A DNA stretch of 37,045 nucleotides from Nocardia cyriacigeorgica (GCF_010868145.1 NZ_JAAGUY010000037.1:1-37045); one strand, 5' to 3'; shown: positions 1-7,608, counted from the first letter of the stretch. The notes: a model not told the origin generated them from the letters alone. A program made the numbers and translations.

Positions 1-71
1 CCACCCCTGTCGATCCGCCCACCCGAAGACTCCCCGCTCAGCGCCCCCTCAACCCCCTCTGACGACACGAT

Positions 72-101
72 TTGGGCCCGCACCCGCCCATACGCTAAAG
101 T
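72..101 (+). promoter_or_regulatory. Likely promoter of the tRNA-Asn gene
   Basis: A -35-like TTGGGC (72-77) and a -10-like TAAAGT (96-101) are separated by 18 bp and end about 41 bp before the tRNA. The match to sigma-70 consensus is moderate. The first 71 bases of the window show nothing else. Confidence 0.35.
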
Positions 102-142
102 TTCACCTCGGCTCGCCCAGTACGGGAAAGCCGACAGGATAG

Positions 143-215
143 TCCCCTATAGCTCAATTGGCAGAGCAGCCGACTGTTAATCGGCAGGTTTCTGGTTCGA
201 GTCCAGATGGGGGAG
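143..215 (+). tRNA. tRNA-Asn (GTT)
   Basis: The 73-nt sequence folds as a standard cloverleaf. The acceptor stem pairs 143-149 with 208-214 with one G-U pair. The anticodon stem CCGA/TCGG encloses the loop CTGTTAA, giving anticodon GTT (176-178), so it reads Asn codons. The T arm has the usual GGTTCGAGTCC core, and G215 is the discriminator. CCA is not encoded. The bases from 182 to 212 are repeated at 807-837, which marks this gene as a likely integration target. Confidence 0.97.
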
Positions 216-220
216 CAGGA

Positions 221-258
221 AAAGCCCTCTACCAGCGCAAGCAGGTGGAGGGCTTTTT
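221..258 (+). terminator. Rho-independent terminator of tRNA-Asn
   Basis: Bases 221-233 pair with 244-256 (13 bp, one G-T wobble) around a 10-nt loop. The stem runs straight into a T tract (254-258). It starts six bases after the tRNA end. Confidence 0.8.
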
Positions 259-372
259 GCTGATCGGGGAAGTCGCCGCAAATCCGCTACTTTCCCTCTA
301 CAAACGATCCACTCCTTCCCTCGGCTGAACTGATCGAGAGTCTTCCTGGTATCCGCTGATAGGTTGCCTGCC

Positions 373-669
373 ATGTCAGCCTCCGACGTCCCTGAACCTG
401 GCGAGAACAAGAGTCCGCCGCGCCGTACCGGCAAGCGCATGATCGGTGGCCTCGCCCTGATCCTTGTGGCGGTGGCCCTGCTGATCTGCGGGATCCAGGC
501 GATTGTCGATCCGACCGCTGTGATCGCCGGGTCCTCGAGCTCCCCGCGCAGTCCGGATACTGACACCGAGGCGAAGATCGGCGGATTGCTGCTGTGCTTT
601 TTCGGGATCACGGTGCTCGGCTTCGGCATCGGCCTGTTCACCAGCAAGACCTCGCCAAAGACGAGGTGA
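373..669 (+). CDS. Small two-helix membrane protein
   Basis: This gene encodes about 98 aa from ATG 373; a TTG at 364 in the same frame is a weaker alternative. The N-terminus is polar and charged, with an RRTGKR segment just before the membrane. Two hydrophobic stretches follow, about residues 24-45 and 68-89, separated by a Ser/Pro/Asp-rich loop. This fits a hairpin in the inner membrane with both ends in the cytoplasm. I do not recognise a family. The gene is the only one between the intact tRNA-Asn and the partial tRNA copy at 807, so it may be cargo left from a former integrated element. High third-position GC supports real coding, but the ORF is short. Confidence 0.55.
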   Translation: MSASDVPEPGENKSPPRRTGKRMIGGLALILVAVALLICGIQAIVDPTAVIAGSSSSPRSPDTDTEAKIGGLLLCFFGITVLGFGIGLFTSKTSPKTR

Positions 670-806
670 CGCCAACAGCGCCACAGATAAACACGCCTGG
701 ATTCCCGTGGACGGTTGCGACACGATCGGCCGTGAAAGTTGTTGGGACACTGGACAAATGTGGACGAAGCTAGACGAACTTATGCCGGGAGAGGCTACGA
801 ATTCAC

Positions 807-842
807 CGGCAGGTTTCTGGTTCGAGTCCAGATGGGGAGCAG
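807..842 (+). repeat. Partial tRNA-Asn copy (3' part), attachment-site-like direct repeat
   Basis: Bases 807-837 are identical to 182-212 of the intact tRNA-Asn, from the 3' side of the anticodon stem through the T arm into the acceptor stem. The match then continues as GAGCAG after loss of one G. Bases upstream of 807 do not resemble the 5' half of the tRNA. A 3'-only tRNA copy is the classic footprint of tyrosine-recombinase integration. No integrase remains in the roughly 620 bp between the copies. Confidence 0.8.
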
Positions 843-843
843 A

Positions 844-888
844 AACAGCAGGTCAGGCCGATAGTAGGGCTTGGCCTGCTGTTCTTTT
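844..888 (+). terminator. Terminator behind the partial tRNA copy
   Basis: Bases 844-859 pair with 868-883 over 16 bp with two G-T wobbles, followed by CTTTT. It sits just after the tRNA fragment, at the same relative place as the terminator after the intact tRNA, so the fragment was probably once the end of a working tRNA gene. Confidence 0.75.
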
Positions 889-1235
889 GGCCGATCGCCA
901 AAAGTGCACCAAGGTTTCTGCGCCGAACTTCCATTTAGTCGAACGATAGGCGATCGTTCTTCGCGGGTTCGTGGCCCTAAACGTGGGCCTGACGCAAATC
1001 AGTTCACATCCGGCGGCCGACGGCGCGGTGCCGAAATTCGGGTCAAGTCGGTGGGTTCAGCTGGGCTGGCCCCTCGCACGAGTCGGCTGACACTTAACCG
1101 GACCGTACTGAATGAGCTCCGTGAGCGCGGGATGTCCAGGAGGGACGGCTGCGGACGGCCCCGTGTGTAGTCGGCCATGGCAGGTTTGTGCCCCACAAAA
1201 CAGGGGCAACCGGAGAAATGAGGAACGCGGGCGAC
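889..1235. other. Stretch without a recognisable gene
   Basis: No reading frame here looks like a real protein on either strand. The only structure seen is a 7-bp inverted repeat, GAACGAT (941-947) and ATCGTTC (953-959), of unknown role. Confidence 0.5.
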
Positions 1236-1503
1236 CTGGGAATTGACTCTGATCGACTGGTTGTAGAAGGTCAAGCTGGCCGCCGAACTGTCGGACCCGC
1301 GCGCTGCACAGATGCATGGTGCCGACGCTGTAACCAGTGGCGGATGATCCTGGCGGCCAATCGGCTTCGCGAGAACCGCGACTCCCTGTCCGCCACAGGG
1401 CGAAGCGCAGACTGAGGCTCGCAATTCGCCTTCGCCAAGGCGTTCGAACGCGAATTCGGTCTTCCGCCTTGGCAATACCGCCAAGGGCTCGAACGACCCA
1501 ACC
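1236..1503 (+). pseudogene. Decayed AraC-family regulator (cupin_6/AraC type), C-terminal fragments
   Basis: Pieces of an AraC regulator are readable in shifted frames. Around 1246-1318 are remnants like DRLVVEGQA and LSDPRAAQMH, which fit the hinge before the DNA-binding domain. From 1335 the frame reads QWRMILAANRLRENRDSLSA, the start of the last helix-turn-helix. A TGA stop at 1413-1415 interrupts it. The same frame then reads GSQFAFAKAFEREFGLPPWQ, the typical AraC C-terminal signature. About 45 residues of the first helix-turn-helix are missing between the pieces. The gene is therefore dead by deletion, frameshift and stop. I see no cognate target gene beside it. Confidence 0.7.
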
Positions 1504-1761
1504 CGGTAGCCGTTGGATGCTCGCCGCGAGGAAAGCCGAGACTTCGTCCATCGAACGTCAGATGCTCGGTCGCGCCGACCCCATCCTGTCTGAAGCGACT
1601 CCTGGTTTAGCAACTGGGCACTTCGGCAAACCTGTTGTACGGAAAGTGTGCCCGAATCAGTACTCACGGTCCGTCGACACGTGTGTATCGTGTGCGCGGG
1701 TTGGTCGATACAGACGAGCGGGTGTCCATTCGCCTCATGGGGTTCGGAGGTTTGTGCACAG

Positions 1762-2940
1762 ATGGTTCAGGATGACTCGGTTCCGCGTCCCGCGGTACTC
1801 ACCCCCGGCGTGGCAACATCAGATTTCCGTCCCGTCCTGCTCGACGCATCGAGCTCGGAAGCGCTGCGTGACCTGGAAGCGCTGGCAGCGTCGAGTTCTG
1901 TCAGTGCGGTGCACGACACGATCGAAGATCAGCTCGACGAGCTGATCCGCTCCGAGGACCCCGCTGTCGCGCATTCGACGGACTCGCTGGCAGCGTGCCG
2001 TCGTCGGATCTGTGGCGAAACTCCGTTGTGGCAGTGGGGAACATGGGTGTTCTATCCCTGGAGTGGACGCTTGGTGCATGTGCTGCCGCGCGACAGTTTC
2101 CAGCGACTACGGGCCGATCGGAATCGCGACAAGATCGACCGGGCGCAGCAGCGCGATCTGCGCGAGCGGCGGATCGGCGTGGTCGGGCTGTCGGTGGGCA
2201 ACAGTGCGGCCGTGACGCTGGCGATGGAAGGGGTCGGCGGATCGTTCCGCTTGGCCGACTTCGACACCCTCGGGCTGTCGAATCTGAACCGGCTGCGGGC
2301 AGGCGTCGGTGATCTCGGGATTTCCAAGACTGTGCTGGCGGCGCGTCAGATGTTCGAGATCGACCCCTATCTCGACATCGAGGTGTTCGCGGATGGGTTG
2401 ACCGAGGAGTCGATCGGGCCGTTCTTCGATGGCGTGGACGGCACCCGGCCGCTGGATCTGCTGGTGGAGGAATGTGACACGGTGTGGGCGAAAGTCGCTG
2501 CCCGTGAGTACGCGCGGCACCGAGCCATCCCGGTCCTGATGGATGCCAACGACCGCGGCTTGCTGGATGTGGAGCGATTCGATCTGGAACCCCAGCGCCC
2601 GCTCTTCCACGGCCGCGCTGGGGGGTCGACCTCGTCCGATGTCGCGAAGATGGACGGGGGGGAGCTGCTGACGTTTCTGCTGGAAGTGGTCGATGGGCCG
2701 CAGCTGAGTCCGGCGATGCGGAGCGCTATCGGTGAGATCGGCCGGAGCCTGTCCAGCTGGCCTCAACTCGCCTCGGGGGTGATGCTCGGCGGGGCCTTGG
2801 TGGCGGACACGGCTCGCCGGATCCTGCTCGGCGAGCCGATCCCGTCGGGGCGCACCTATATCGATCTCGACGAGCTCATACCCGCGGGCGGGGCCACGCA
2901 TTCTCCGGCATCGGTGCTGGGGATGGAGGAAGCTCGTTGA
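1762..2940 (+). CDS. ThiF/E1-like adenylyltransferase, Rv1355c (MoeY)-like, without nitroreductase domain
   Basis: ATG 1762 is chosen because GGAGG lies at 1746-1750; a GTG at 1648 would add 38 unlikely residues. The 392-aa product has an N-terminal part containing GTWVFYPWSG, then a Rossmann nucleotide-binding motif GVVGLSVGN (about residues 139-147), DFD and SNLNR (about 166-177), LLVEECD (about 233-239) and RGLLDVERFDLEPQRP. These match the ThiF domain of M. tuberculosis Rv1355c (MoeY). ThiF/MoeB/E1 proteins adenylate a carboxyl terminus or a small-molecule carboxylate. Rv1355c is much longer and carries a C-terminal nitroreductase-like domain that is absent here. No CxxC zinc ligands are evident. 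The stop overlaps the start of a GNAT gene, so the two are translated together and probably act on the same substrate, which is unknown. Confidence 0.85.
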   Translation: MVQDDSVPRPAVLTPGVATSDFRPVLLDASSSEALRDLEALAASSSVSAVHDTIEDQLDELIRSEDPAVAHSTDSLAACRRRICGETPLWQWGTWVFYPWSGRLVHVLPRDSFQRLRADRNRDKIDRAQQRDLRERRIGVVGLSVGNSAAVTLAMEGVGGSFRLADFDTLGLSNLNRLRAGVGDLGISKTVLAARQMFEIDPYLDIEVFADGLTEESIGPFFDGVDGTRPLDLLVEECDTVWAKVAAREYARHRAIPVLMDANDRGLLDVERFDLEPQRPLFHGRAGGSTSSDVAKMDGGELLTFLLEVVDGPQLSPAMRSAIGEIGRSLSSWPQLASGVMLGGALVADTARRILLGEPIPSGRTYIDLDELIPAGGATHSPASVLGMEEAR

Positions 2941-3569
2941 CGATCGACCTGCGCAACGTGGAACTGGTCGGCGCGCGGTTGCGGTTGCGTGATCTCCGTG
3001 CCGGCGATCTTGGCGTATATCAACGAATTTTCACCGACCCGCACCTGACCAAATTTATGGGCACCGACAGCATGGATGACCAGGCGGCCGCGGAGTCGTT
3101 CGGCGCCGCGCTGCGCTGCTGCTGCGAGAGTCCGCGGCGCAAGTACACGCTGGCCATCACCGCACCGGGTGCCGACACCATGGTCGGCACCATCAGCCTG
3201 CTGGTAGAGGAATTCGGCAGCAACGCGATGATCGGCGGTCTGGTCGTGCTTCCGGAAGGGAAGCTGCGTGCGGGTGGTAGCGAGGCAGGGCGGCTCTTGA
3301 TCGCATTCGCTTTCGGCCCGCTCGGGATTCACCGAGTCTGGGCTGGGCACCGGCACGACCATCCGGCGATGCACACGGTGATGTCGGGAGCGGGCTTGAC
3401 CCCGGAGGCCCGGCTGCGGCAGCTGTACCGAACCCAGGGGCAGTGGCACGACGTGTGCACCTATGCCGCACTGCGGCCGGAATGGGCTGCGACGGCGACA
3501 GCTGCCGAACATCGAATCCTGGCGTTGCGGCCCAGCTCCGCAAGGGAACACGCGACAGCAGGTCGGTGA
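2937..3569 (+). CDS. GNAT-family N-acetyltransferase (RimJ/RimL-like)
   Basis: Translation probably starts at TTG 2937, which overlaps the preceding stop in TTGA; this gives 210 aa. The sequence opens with LVGARLRLRDLRAGDLGVYQ, the usual first strand and helix of RimJ/RimL-type GNAT enzymes. It continues with a beta-4 region (IGGLVVLPEGKLRAGGSEAGRLLI) that provides an acetyl-CoA pyrophosphate loop in degenerate form. The late segment GIHRVWAGHRHDHPAMHTVM is the typical strand/helix for acceptor placement. It would transfer an acetyl group to an amine. The overlap with the ThiF gene implies a shared pathway. The C-terminal 25 residues look less conserved, so the end may have drifted. Confidence 0.8.
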   Translation: MTIDLRNVELVGARLRLRDLRAGDLGVYQRIFTDPHLTKFMGTDSMDDQAAAESFGAALRCCCESPRRKYTLAITAPGADTMVGTISLLVEEFGSNAMIGGLVVLPEGKLRAGGSEAGRLLIAFAFGPLGIHRVWAGHRHDHPAMHTVMSGAGLTPEARLRQLYRTQGQWHDVCTYAALRPEWAATATAAEHRILALRPSSAREHATAGR

Positions 3570-3719
3570 AGGCGGTGCAGAACCGTGGCAAATCGGGGCG
3601 CAGATCGTTGACAACTCGGTGAAACCCGCAGTCACGCGTGGGCTTTACCTGTCGGATTCGTTCCGGTCTGATGCGAATCGCTGGCCCATCGCCCGTGAGG
3701 GTGTTCGGGTTGTGGAGCG
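3570..3719 (+). other. Possible coding remnant behind the GNAT gene
   Basis: The frame ending at the TAG near 3721-3723 reads plausibly for its last 45 codons (AEPWQIGAQIVDNSV, then RGLYLSDSFRSDANRW). It has no start of its own and overlaps the GNAT gene in another frame. It may be the tail of a lost gene. I do not recognise it. Confidence 0.2.
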
Positions 3720-3836
3720 TTAGGCCCACCACGAGAATTGGACCGCAGTGGCGGTGGCGTGACAGCCGACCGGGCTAGCTGGCCGCATGAGGTGTCCTAC
3801 AGCACCGTCGGTCGACCCGAACACGTTGATTTGCAT
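3720..3836 (-). CDS. Possible 38-aa small protein
   Basis: ATG 3836 (minus strand) is preceded by a good ribosome site, TGGAGG, six bases upstream. The frame gives MQINVFGSTDGAVGHL and stops at TAA 3720. No family is recognised. It could be a leader peptide or a gene start truncated by decay. The ribosome site is the main support. Confidence 0.25.
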   Translation of the reverse strand: MQINVFGSTDGAVGHLMRPASPVGCHATATAVQFSWWA

Positions 3837-3929
3837 GAGAACCTCCAGGTGAAATGGGGATCCCGTACTTGGCGGGTCCGTTCCTGCTCGCTGCCTTGTC
3901 CTACGGGTTGGCCCGCGCTGGCCGGGCGT

Positions 3930-3958
3930 CGAAACCCCTGATCGGATCAAGGGTTTCG
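3930..3958 (-). terminator. Hairpin terminator for the ArsR/SRPBCC pair
   Basis: CGAAACCC (3930-3937) pairs with GGGTTTCG (3951-3958), with further pairing possible inside. It lies 8 bp beyond the stop of the SRPBCC gene on the minus strand. Confidence 0.5.
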
Positions 3959-3965
3959 GGGAACG

Positions 3966-4451
3966 TCAGGACTGCGACTGCGCGGTCTCGGCGAACAGTT
4001 CCAGTAGGGTGCTCCAGCCGCCGCCGCGTTCGACGATGGTGTCCTGGATGGCCTTGCCGTCGACGAGTCGGTCGAGGTGGCGGTGTTCGAGGGTGACTGT
4101 GGTCTGCTCTGGCCCTTCGGCGGTGAAGCGGACCTCGATCTCACTTGCCCGCGCGGGGTCGGGGTCGTATTCCCAGCGGCCGTTGATCTGCCAGGTCACC
4201 ACGAGTCGGTGCGGTGGCTCCCAGACCAGCACCCGGCCCCAGTCGCATTCGGTGCCGTCGACACCGCGTTCGTACCAGCGGCCGCCCTCTCCGGGCTCGA
4301 GGATCGCGTCGGCCAGCTCGGCGTTGCCGATGTGATAGGCCGCGGGCCACCAGCGGCCGAAGGATTCGGTGAAGAACTCGAACGCGCGCGCAGGCGTCAT
4401 CGCGACGGTCGCTTTGCCTTCCAGGGCAGGCAGTTGCCCAGTGCTGGTCAT
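3966..4451 (-). CDS. SRPBCC/AHSA1-family protein
   Basis: 161 aa from ATG 4451. The product is a START-like SRPBCC fold of the Aha1-N/polyketide-cyclase type. Typical segments are TPARAFEFFTESFGRWW near residue 20, GEGGRWYERGVDGTECDWG in the middle, LVVTWQINGRWEYDPDPA, and the C-terminal helix GGGWSTLLELFAE. These proteins hold a hydrophobic ligand in a deep cavity; many partner with ArsR repressors and their ligands are mostly unknown. Its ATG overlaps the stop of the upstream ArsR gene in ATGA, so the two are translationally coupled. Confidence 0.88.
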   Translation of the reverse strand: MTSTGQLPALEGKATVAMTPARAFEFFTESFGRWWPAAYHIGNAELADAILEPGEGGRWYERGVDGTECDWGRVLVWEPPHRLVVTWQINGRWEYDPDPARASEIEVRFTAEGPEQTTVTLEHRHLDRLVDGKAIQDTIVERGGGWSTLLELFAETAQSQS

Positions 4452-4783
4452 GGTCGATTCTCCTGTTCGGGGTCGGTGGCCGCCGTCTCGGCGGCCTTCT
4501 GAAAAGCGGTCAACGCCTCGTCCCAGATGTGCTGGAAGTAGGCCTGGATCGCGGCGAGGCCTTCGGGATTGATGCGGTAGATACGCCGGGTGCCGTCCGG
4601 GGTCGCCACGACGAGACCGCCCTCTTTCAGGACACGCAAATGCTGTGACACCGCCTGGCGGGTGATCGGCAGTGACTCGGCGAGCTCGCCCACTGACGAG
4701 GGGCGCCGAGCGAGACGTTCGAAGATCGCCTTGCGTGTCGGATCGCCGAGGATCGATAGGTCCACATATGTGAAAGCCTCCAC
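4448..4783 (-). CDS. ArsR-family winged-helix repressor (SRPBCC-linked)
   Basis: 111 aa from GTG 4783. The winged helix runs over almost the whole protein: ILGDPTRKAIFERLARRPSS, VGELAESLPITRQAVSQHLR (recognition helix) and LKEGGLV. The wing reads PDGTRRIYRINPEGL. No cysteine is present, so it is not an arsenic- or metal-thiolate sensor. The C-terminal helix (AYFQHIWDEALTAFQK) is the usual extension of SRPBCC-linked ArsR proteins. No ribosome site precedes the GTG, and a palindrome overlaps it, so the message is probably leaderless and self-repressed. Confidence 0.88.
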   Translation of the reverse strand: MEAFTYVDLSILGDPTRKAIFERLARRPSSVGELAESLPITRQAVSQHLRVLKEGGLVVATPDGTRRIYRINPEGLAAIQAYFQHIWDEALTAFQKAAETAATDPEQENRP

Positions 4784-4794
4784 TTGCGTAAGTG
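4781..4794 (-). promoter_or_regulatory. Putative ArsR operator overlapping the start codon
   Basis: CACTTGCGTAAGTG is a perfect 5-bp inverted repeat with a 4-bp centre. It includes the GTG start codon of the ArsR gene. Binding there would block transcription start of a leaderless message. Confidence 0.5.
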
Positions 4795-4890
4795 TGAGCT
4801 TTCAAAATCTGAGGCGCAAGACCTCGCAGCGGATACGGCGCTGCCCTGGTCGTGCGATGGTACGAACGAGGGCAGCGGCACCGGCATGCA

Positions 4891-6174
4891 TCAGGAGGAT
4901 TGTCGATGTGCTGGGGGATGGGTTTCATACATCCGGACGCCGACGATCATCGCGGTGGCGGCGCTGATGGCGGCGGCGGCCCAGACCGCGGCGTGCAGGC
5001 CTAGCAGGTCTGCGACGATGCCGCCGAGGATCGCGCCGACGGCGTAGCCGAGGTCGCGCCAGACCCGGTATACCCCGACCGCGCGCCCCCGCCACAGCGG
5101 ATGCGCGACATCGCCGATCACCGCCAGCAGTGTCGGGTAGACCATCGCGGTTCCAGCGCCGAGCAAGATAGCACCGACAGCCCACCCTGCGAACCCATCG
5201 GCGGTGGCGATGATCGCCAGCGCGACGGCTTGCAGAGTCATGCCGCCGGTGATGAGGGTTTTTCGCCCCCACCGGTCCGACAGCGCGCCGGTGGCGAGTT
5301 GCCCGGCGCCCCACACGCCGGGGTAGAGCGCGAACAACAGCCCGATCTGGCCCACAGACAGGTCGGCGGTGGCGAACAGCAGCGGGAACAGCCCCCACGA
5401 CAGACCGAAGTTGAGATTGTTGACCAGTCCGGCGTGGCTGGCCGAGGACAGCGCGGGCTCGGTCAGACTGGTCGCGACCACGATCTGGCGATCGGTCAGG
5501 TCGGCGTGCAGGTGATCGTGAAGGCCATCGGCTCGCGGAGTATGCGCGGCGGCTTCCATGCGTGCGTAGTCGCGGGTTTCTCGGATGAACAGGCCCGAGA
5601 TCGCCAGGGCCAGCGCGGTGTAGGCCAGGCCGAGCAGGAACGGGGCCGGGCGCAGCCCGAAGTGTTCGGCGAGATATCCGGCGAGCAAGGAGCTGATCGC
5701 GACCGCGCCGTATCCGGCGGCTTCGTTGAGGCCCATGGCCAGTCCGCGCCGGTTCGGGCCGACGAGGTCGATCTTCATGACGACGGTGGTGGACCAGGTG
5801 AGGCCCTGGTTGATGCCGAGTAGCACGTTCGCGGCCACGACCCAGCCCCAGCTGGGGGCGGTGATGAGCATCAGCGGCACCGGGATCGCGAACAGCCAGC
5901 CGATCAGGAGAACGGGTTTGCGGCCGTAGCGGTCGGAGAAGGTGCCTGCGAAGTAGTTCGCGATCGCTTTCGTGATCCCGAACGCGGCGACGTAGGTGAA
6001 GATGAATGTGTAACCGGTGAGCCCGAATTCGGACTCCGCGAGCAGCGGCAGCACGGTCTGCTGCTGGCCGACCATGCCACCGACGAGAGCGTTGACCGCG
6101 ACCAGCAGGGTGAACTGCGCGGCGTTCTCCCGCAAACCAAGGACCGGAGTCCGCGCGGTCGGGCGCAGGCTCAT
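4891..6174 (-). CDS. MFS transporter of the reactive-sulfur module
   Basis: 427 aa from ATG 6174, which overlaps the stop of the upstream metallo-beta-lactamase gene (ATGA). About 12 hydrophobic segments are present. The MFS motif A appears twice, as GTFSDRYGRKPVLLIGW after helix 2 and GALSDRWGRKTLITGG after helix 8. A charged central loop of about 30 residues (RETRDYARMEAAAH..., His-rich HDHLHADL) separates the two halves. It is an inner-membrane secondary carrier. Its coupling to a persulfide dioxygenase-like enzyme suggests export of sulfite, thiosulfate or another sulfur product. The substrate cannot be read from the sequence. Confidence 0.88.
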   Translation of the reverse strand: MSLRPTARTPVLGLRENAAQFTLLVAVNALVGGMVGQQQTVLPLLAESEFGLTGYTFIFTYVAAFGITKAIANYFAGTFSDRYGRKPVLLIGWLFAIPVPLMLITAPSWGWVVAANVLLGINQGLTWSTTVVMKIDLVGPNRRGLAMGLNEAAGYGAVAISSLLAGYLAEHFGLRPAPFLLGLAYTALALAISGLFIRETRDYARMEAAAHTPRADGLHDHLHADLTDRQIVVATSLTEPALSSASHAGLVNNLNFGLSWGLFPLLFATADLSVGQIGLLFALYPGVWGAGQLATGALSDRWGRKTLITGGMTLQAVALAIIATADGFAGWAVGAILLGAGTAMVYPTLLAVIGDVAHPLWRGRAVGVYRVWRDLGYAVGAILGGIVADLLGLHAAVWAAAAISAATAMIVGVRMYETHPPAHRQSS

Positions 6175-7538
6175 GCTCCGGCCGCCAGATCCGCGCCGAG
6201 CGCGGTGGCGTAGTTGGCCGGTGAACCCTCCAGGACCCGGATGTCGGTGCGGCCGCTGCGTTCCAGAATGCTGGCCGCTGTCATGGCACGTTCGCCGTGT
6301 CCGCACATCACCGCCACCGGTCCGGGCGGGACATCGCCGAGATGCGAGGCGAGCGCACCGAGCTCGATGTTGTATGCGGCCGGGATGTGCCCAGCGACGT
6401 ACTCGCCGTGCTGGCGGATGTCGAGCACGGTCGGTGCGGGGTGTGTGGCCAACTCATGCGCGCCGAGCAGCGCCGCCTTCTCGACGGGACCGATCCAGGC
6501 AGTCATCCCGCCGTCGAGTTCGCCGGCGAGGGTGTCGAAGCCGACCTTGGCTGCTTCCCAGGCGATGTCGACTCCACCTTGGGAGTCGTCGCGGACGATG
6601 ATGACAGGCTGGTTGTTGTCGGCGAGCCAGCCCAGCCAGGTCGCGAACACTGGTCGCAAGGTGATCGACAGTGCTCCCGGGATGTGGCCCGCAGCGAAAT
6701 CGGCGGCCGGGCGGGCATCGACGACCTGCGCGCCGTCAGCGATCAGTTCGCTGACCTGGTCGCCGGTCAGTGGTGTCAGTGCGGGAGTGTGGCCGAGGAC
6801 AGTGGGGCCACGGTGGTTGACCTCGCCGAGGCGTAGGAAGTAGTCGGGGAAACTGCCGAGCGAGGCGAGCAGCGCCTCGACGAAGGCGTCCTCGCCGTCG
6901 ACCTGCAACAGCGGATTGGTCGCTCGCTCGCGGCCGATGGTGGTGGTGCGTTCGGTGCCGGTGGCCGCCGAGCAGAACGACCCCGCGCCGTGGGTGGGCC
7001 AGACCGGGGTGTCGTCGGGCAGCTCCATGAGCCGCTGCAGCGAGTGGTACTGCGCGCGGGCGAGCGGAATGGTCTGGTCGGGGCTGACCAGGTCGGTGCG
7101 CCCGGCGGTTCCGACCATCAGCGAACCGCCGGTGAACACGCCCTGGAGCTGCCGATCCGCACTGCGCAGCAGGTAGGACAGATGTTCGGGCGAGTGCCCC
7201 GGCGTCGCGAACGCTTCGAGGACGAACTCGCCGACGGCGACGGTCTCGCCGTCGGCGAGCGCGGTCACGTCGAACCCGCGAGGCCCGACTTCGGGGGCGA
7301 TGACTGTGGCGCCCTCGGTGTCGGCCAGCTCCCGCACGCCGGAGATGAAGTCCGCGTGGAGGTGGGTCTCCACGGCGTAGGCGATCCTCAGGCCGCGACG
7401 CCGGGCTTCGGCCCGCACCCGGCGCACGTCGCGCTCGGGGTCGATGACCAGTGCGCGCCCGTCGCCGAGGTCGAGCAGGTAGGTCGAGTTGCCAAGCCCC
7501 TCATCGATGACAGGGATCAGGGTGAAGTCGGTGGGCAT
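6171..7538 (-). CDS. Metallo-beta-lactamase fold protein with two rhodanese domains (persulfide dioxygenase/CstB type)
   Basis: 455 aa from ATG 7538, with AGGAG at 7547-7551 upstream. Residues 1 to about 235 are a metallo-beta-lactamase fold: THLHADF (H59, H61, D63; F replaces the second His), ATPGHSPEHLSY and WPTHGAGSFC. This is the mononuclear-iron pattern of persulfide dioxygenases. Two rhodanese domains follow, about 255-345 and 355-450. The first has VRDD where the active-site Cys should be, so it is probably structural. The second has CGHGERAM with the catalytic Cys. CstB-type enzymes convert persulfides to thiosulfate or sulfite. The gene is divergent from an ArsR-rhodanese repressor and coupled to an MFS carrier. 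An upstream in-frame start would run through the operator region and is unlikely. Confidence 0.92.
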   Translation of the reverse strand: MPTDFTLIPVIDEGLGNSTYLLDLGDGRALVIDPERDVRRVRAEARRRGLRIAYAVETHLHADFISGVRELADTEGATVIAPEVGPRGFDVTALADGETVAVGEFVLEAFATPGHSPEHLSYLLRSADRQLQGVFTGGSLMVGTAGRTDLVSPDQTIPLARAQYHSLQRLMELPDDTPVWPTHGAGSFCSAATGTERTTTIGRERATNPLLQVDGEDAFVEALLASLGSFPDYFLRLGEVNHRGPTVLGHTPALTPLTGDQVSELIADGAQVVDARPAADFAAGHIPGALSITLRPVFATWLGWLADNNQPVIIVRDDSQGGVDIAWEAAKVGFDTLAGELDGGMTAWIGPVEKAALLGAHELATHPAPTVLDIRQHGEYVAGHIPAAYNIELGALASHLGDVPPGPVAVMCGHGERAMTAASILERSGRTDIRVLEGSPANYATALGADLAAGA

Positions 7539-7573
7539 CGCGTACTCCTGGGTGGCCGTTCGTCTGCCTTCTT

Positions 7574-7595
7574 TATTCCAATTAACCATGGAATA
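7574..7595. promoter_or_regulatory. Palindromic operator 1 (TATTCCA-N8-TGGAATA)
   Basis: A perfect 7-bp inverted repeat, TATTCCA (7574-7580) and TGGAATA (7589-7595), lies 36 bp upstream of the metallo-beta-lactamase start. It is AT-rich in a GC-rich setting. Likely bound by the divergent ArsR-rhodanese protein. Confidence 0.65.
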
Positions 7596-7608
7596 CCAGT
7601 AGAGAGTA

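Noticed and set aside
999..1667. Long minus-strand open frame of about 220 codons
   Set aside because: It is the antisense of the AraC remnant and shows no protein-like motifs; high-GC DNA often gives such open frames.
3738..3941. Plus-strand frame before the ArsR/SRPBCC terminator
   Set aside because: No ribosome site, no family resemblance, and it runs into the terminator hairpin.
5101..5823. Long plus-strand open frame opposite the MFS gene
   Set aside because: It is antisense to a clear 12-helix transporter and has repetitive low-complexity composition.
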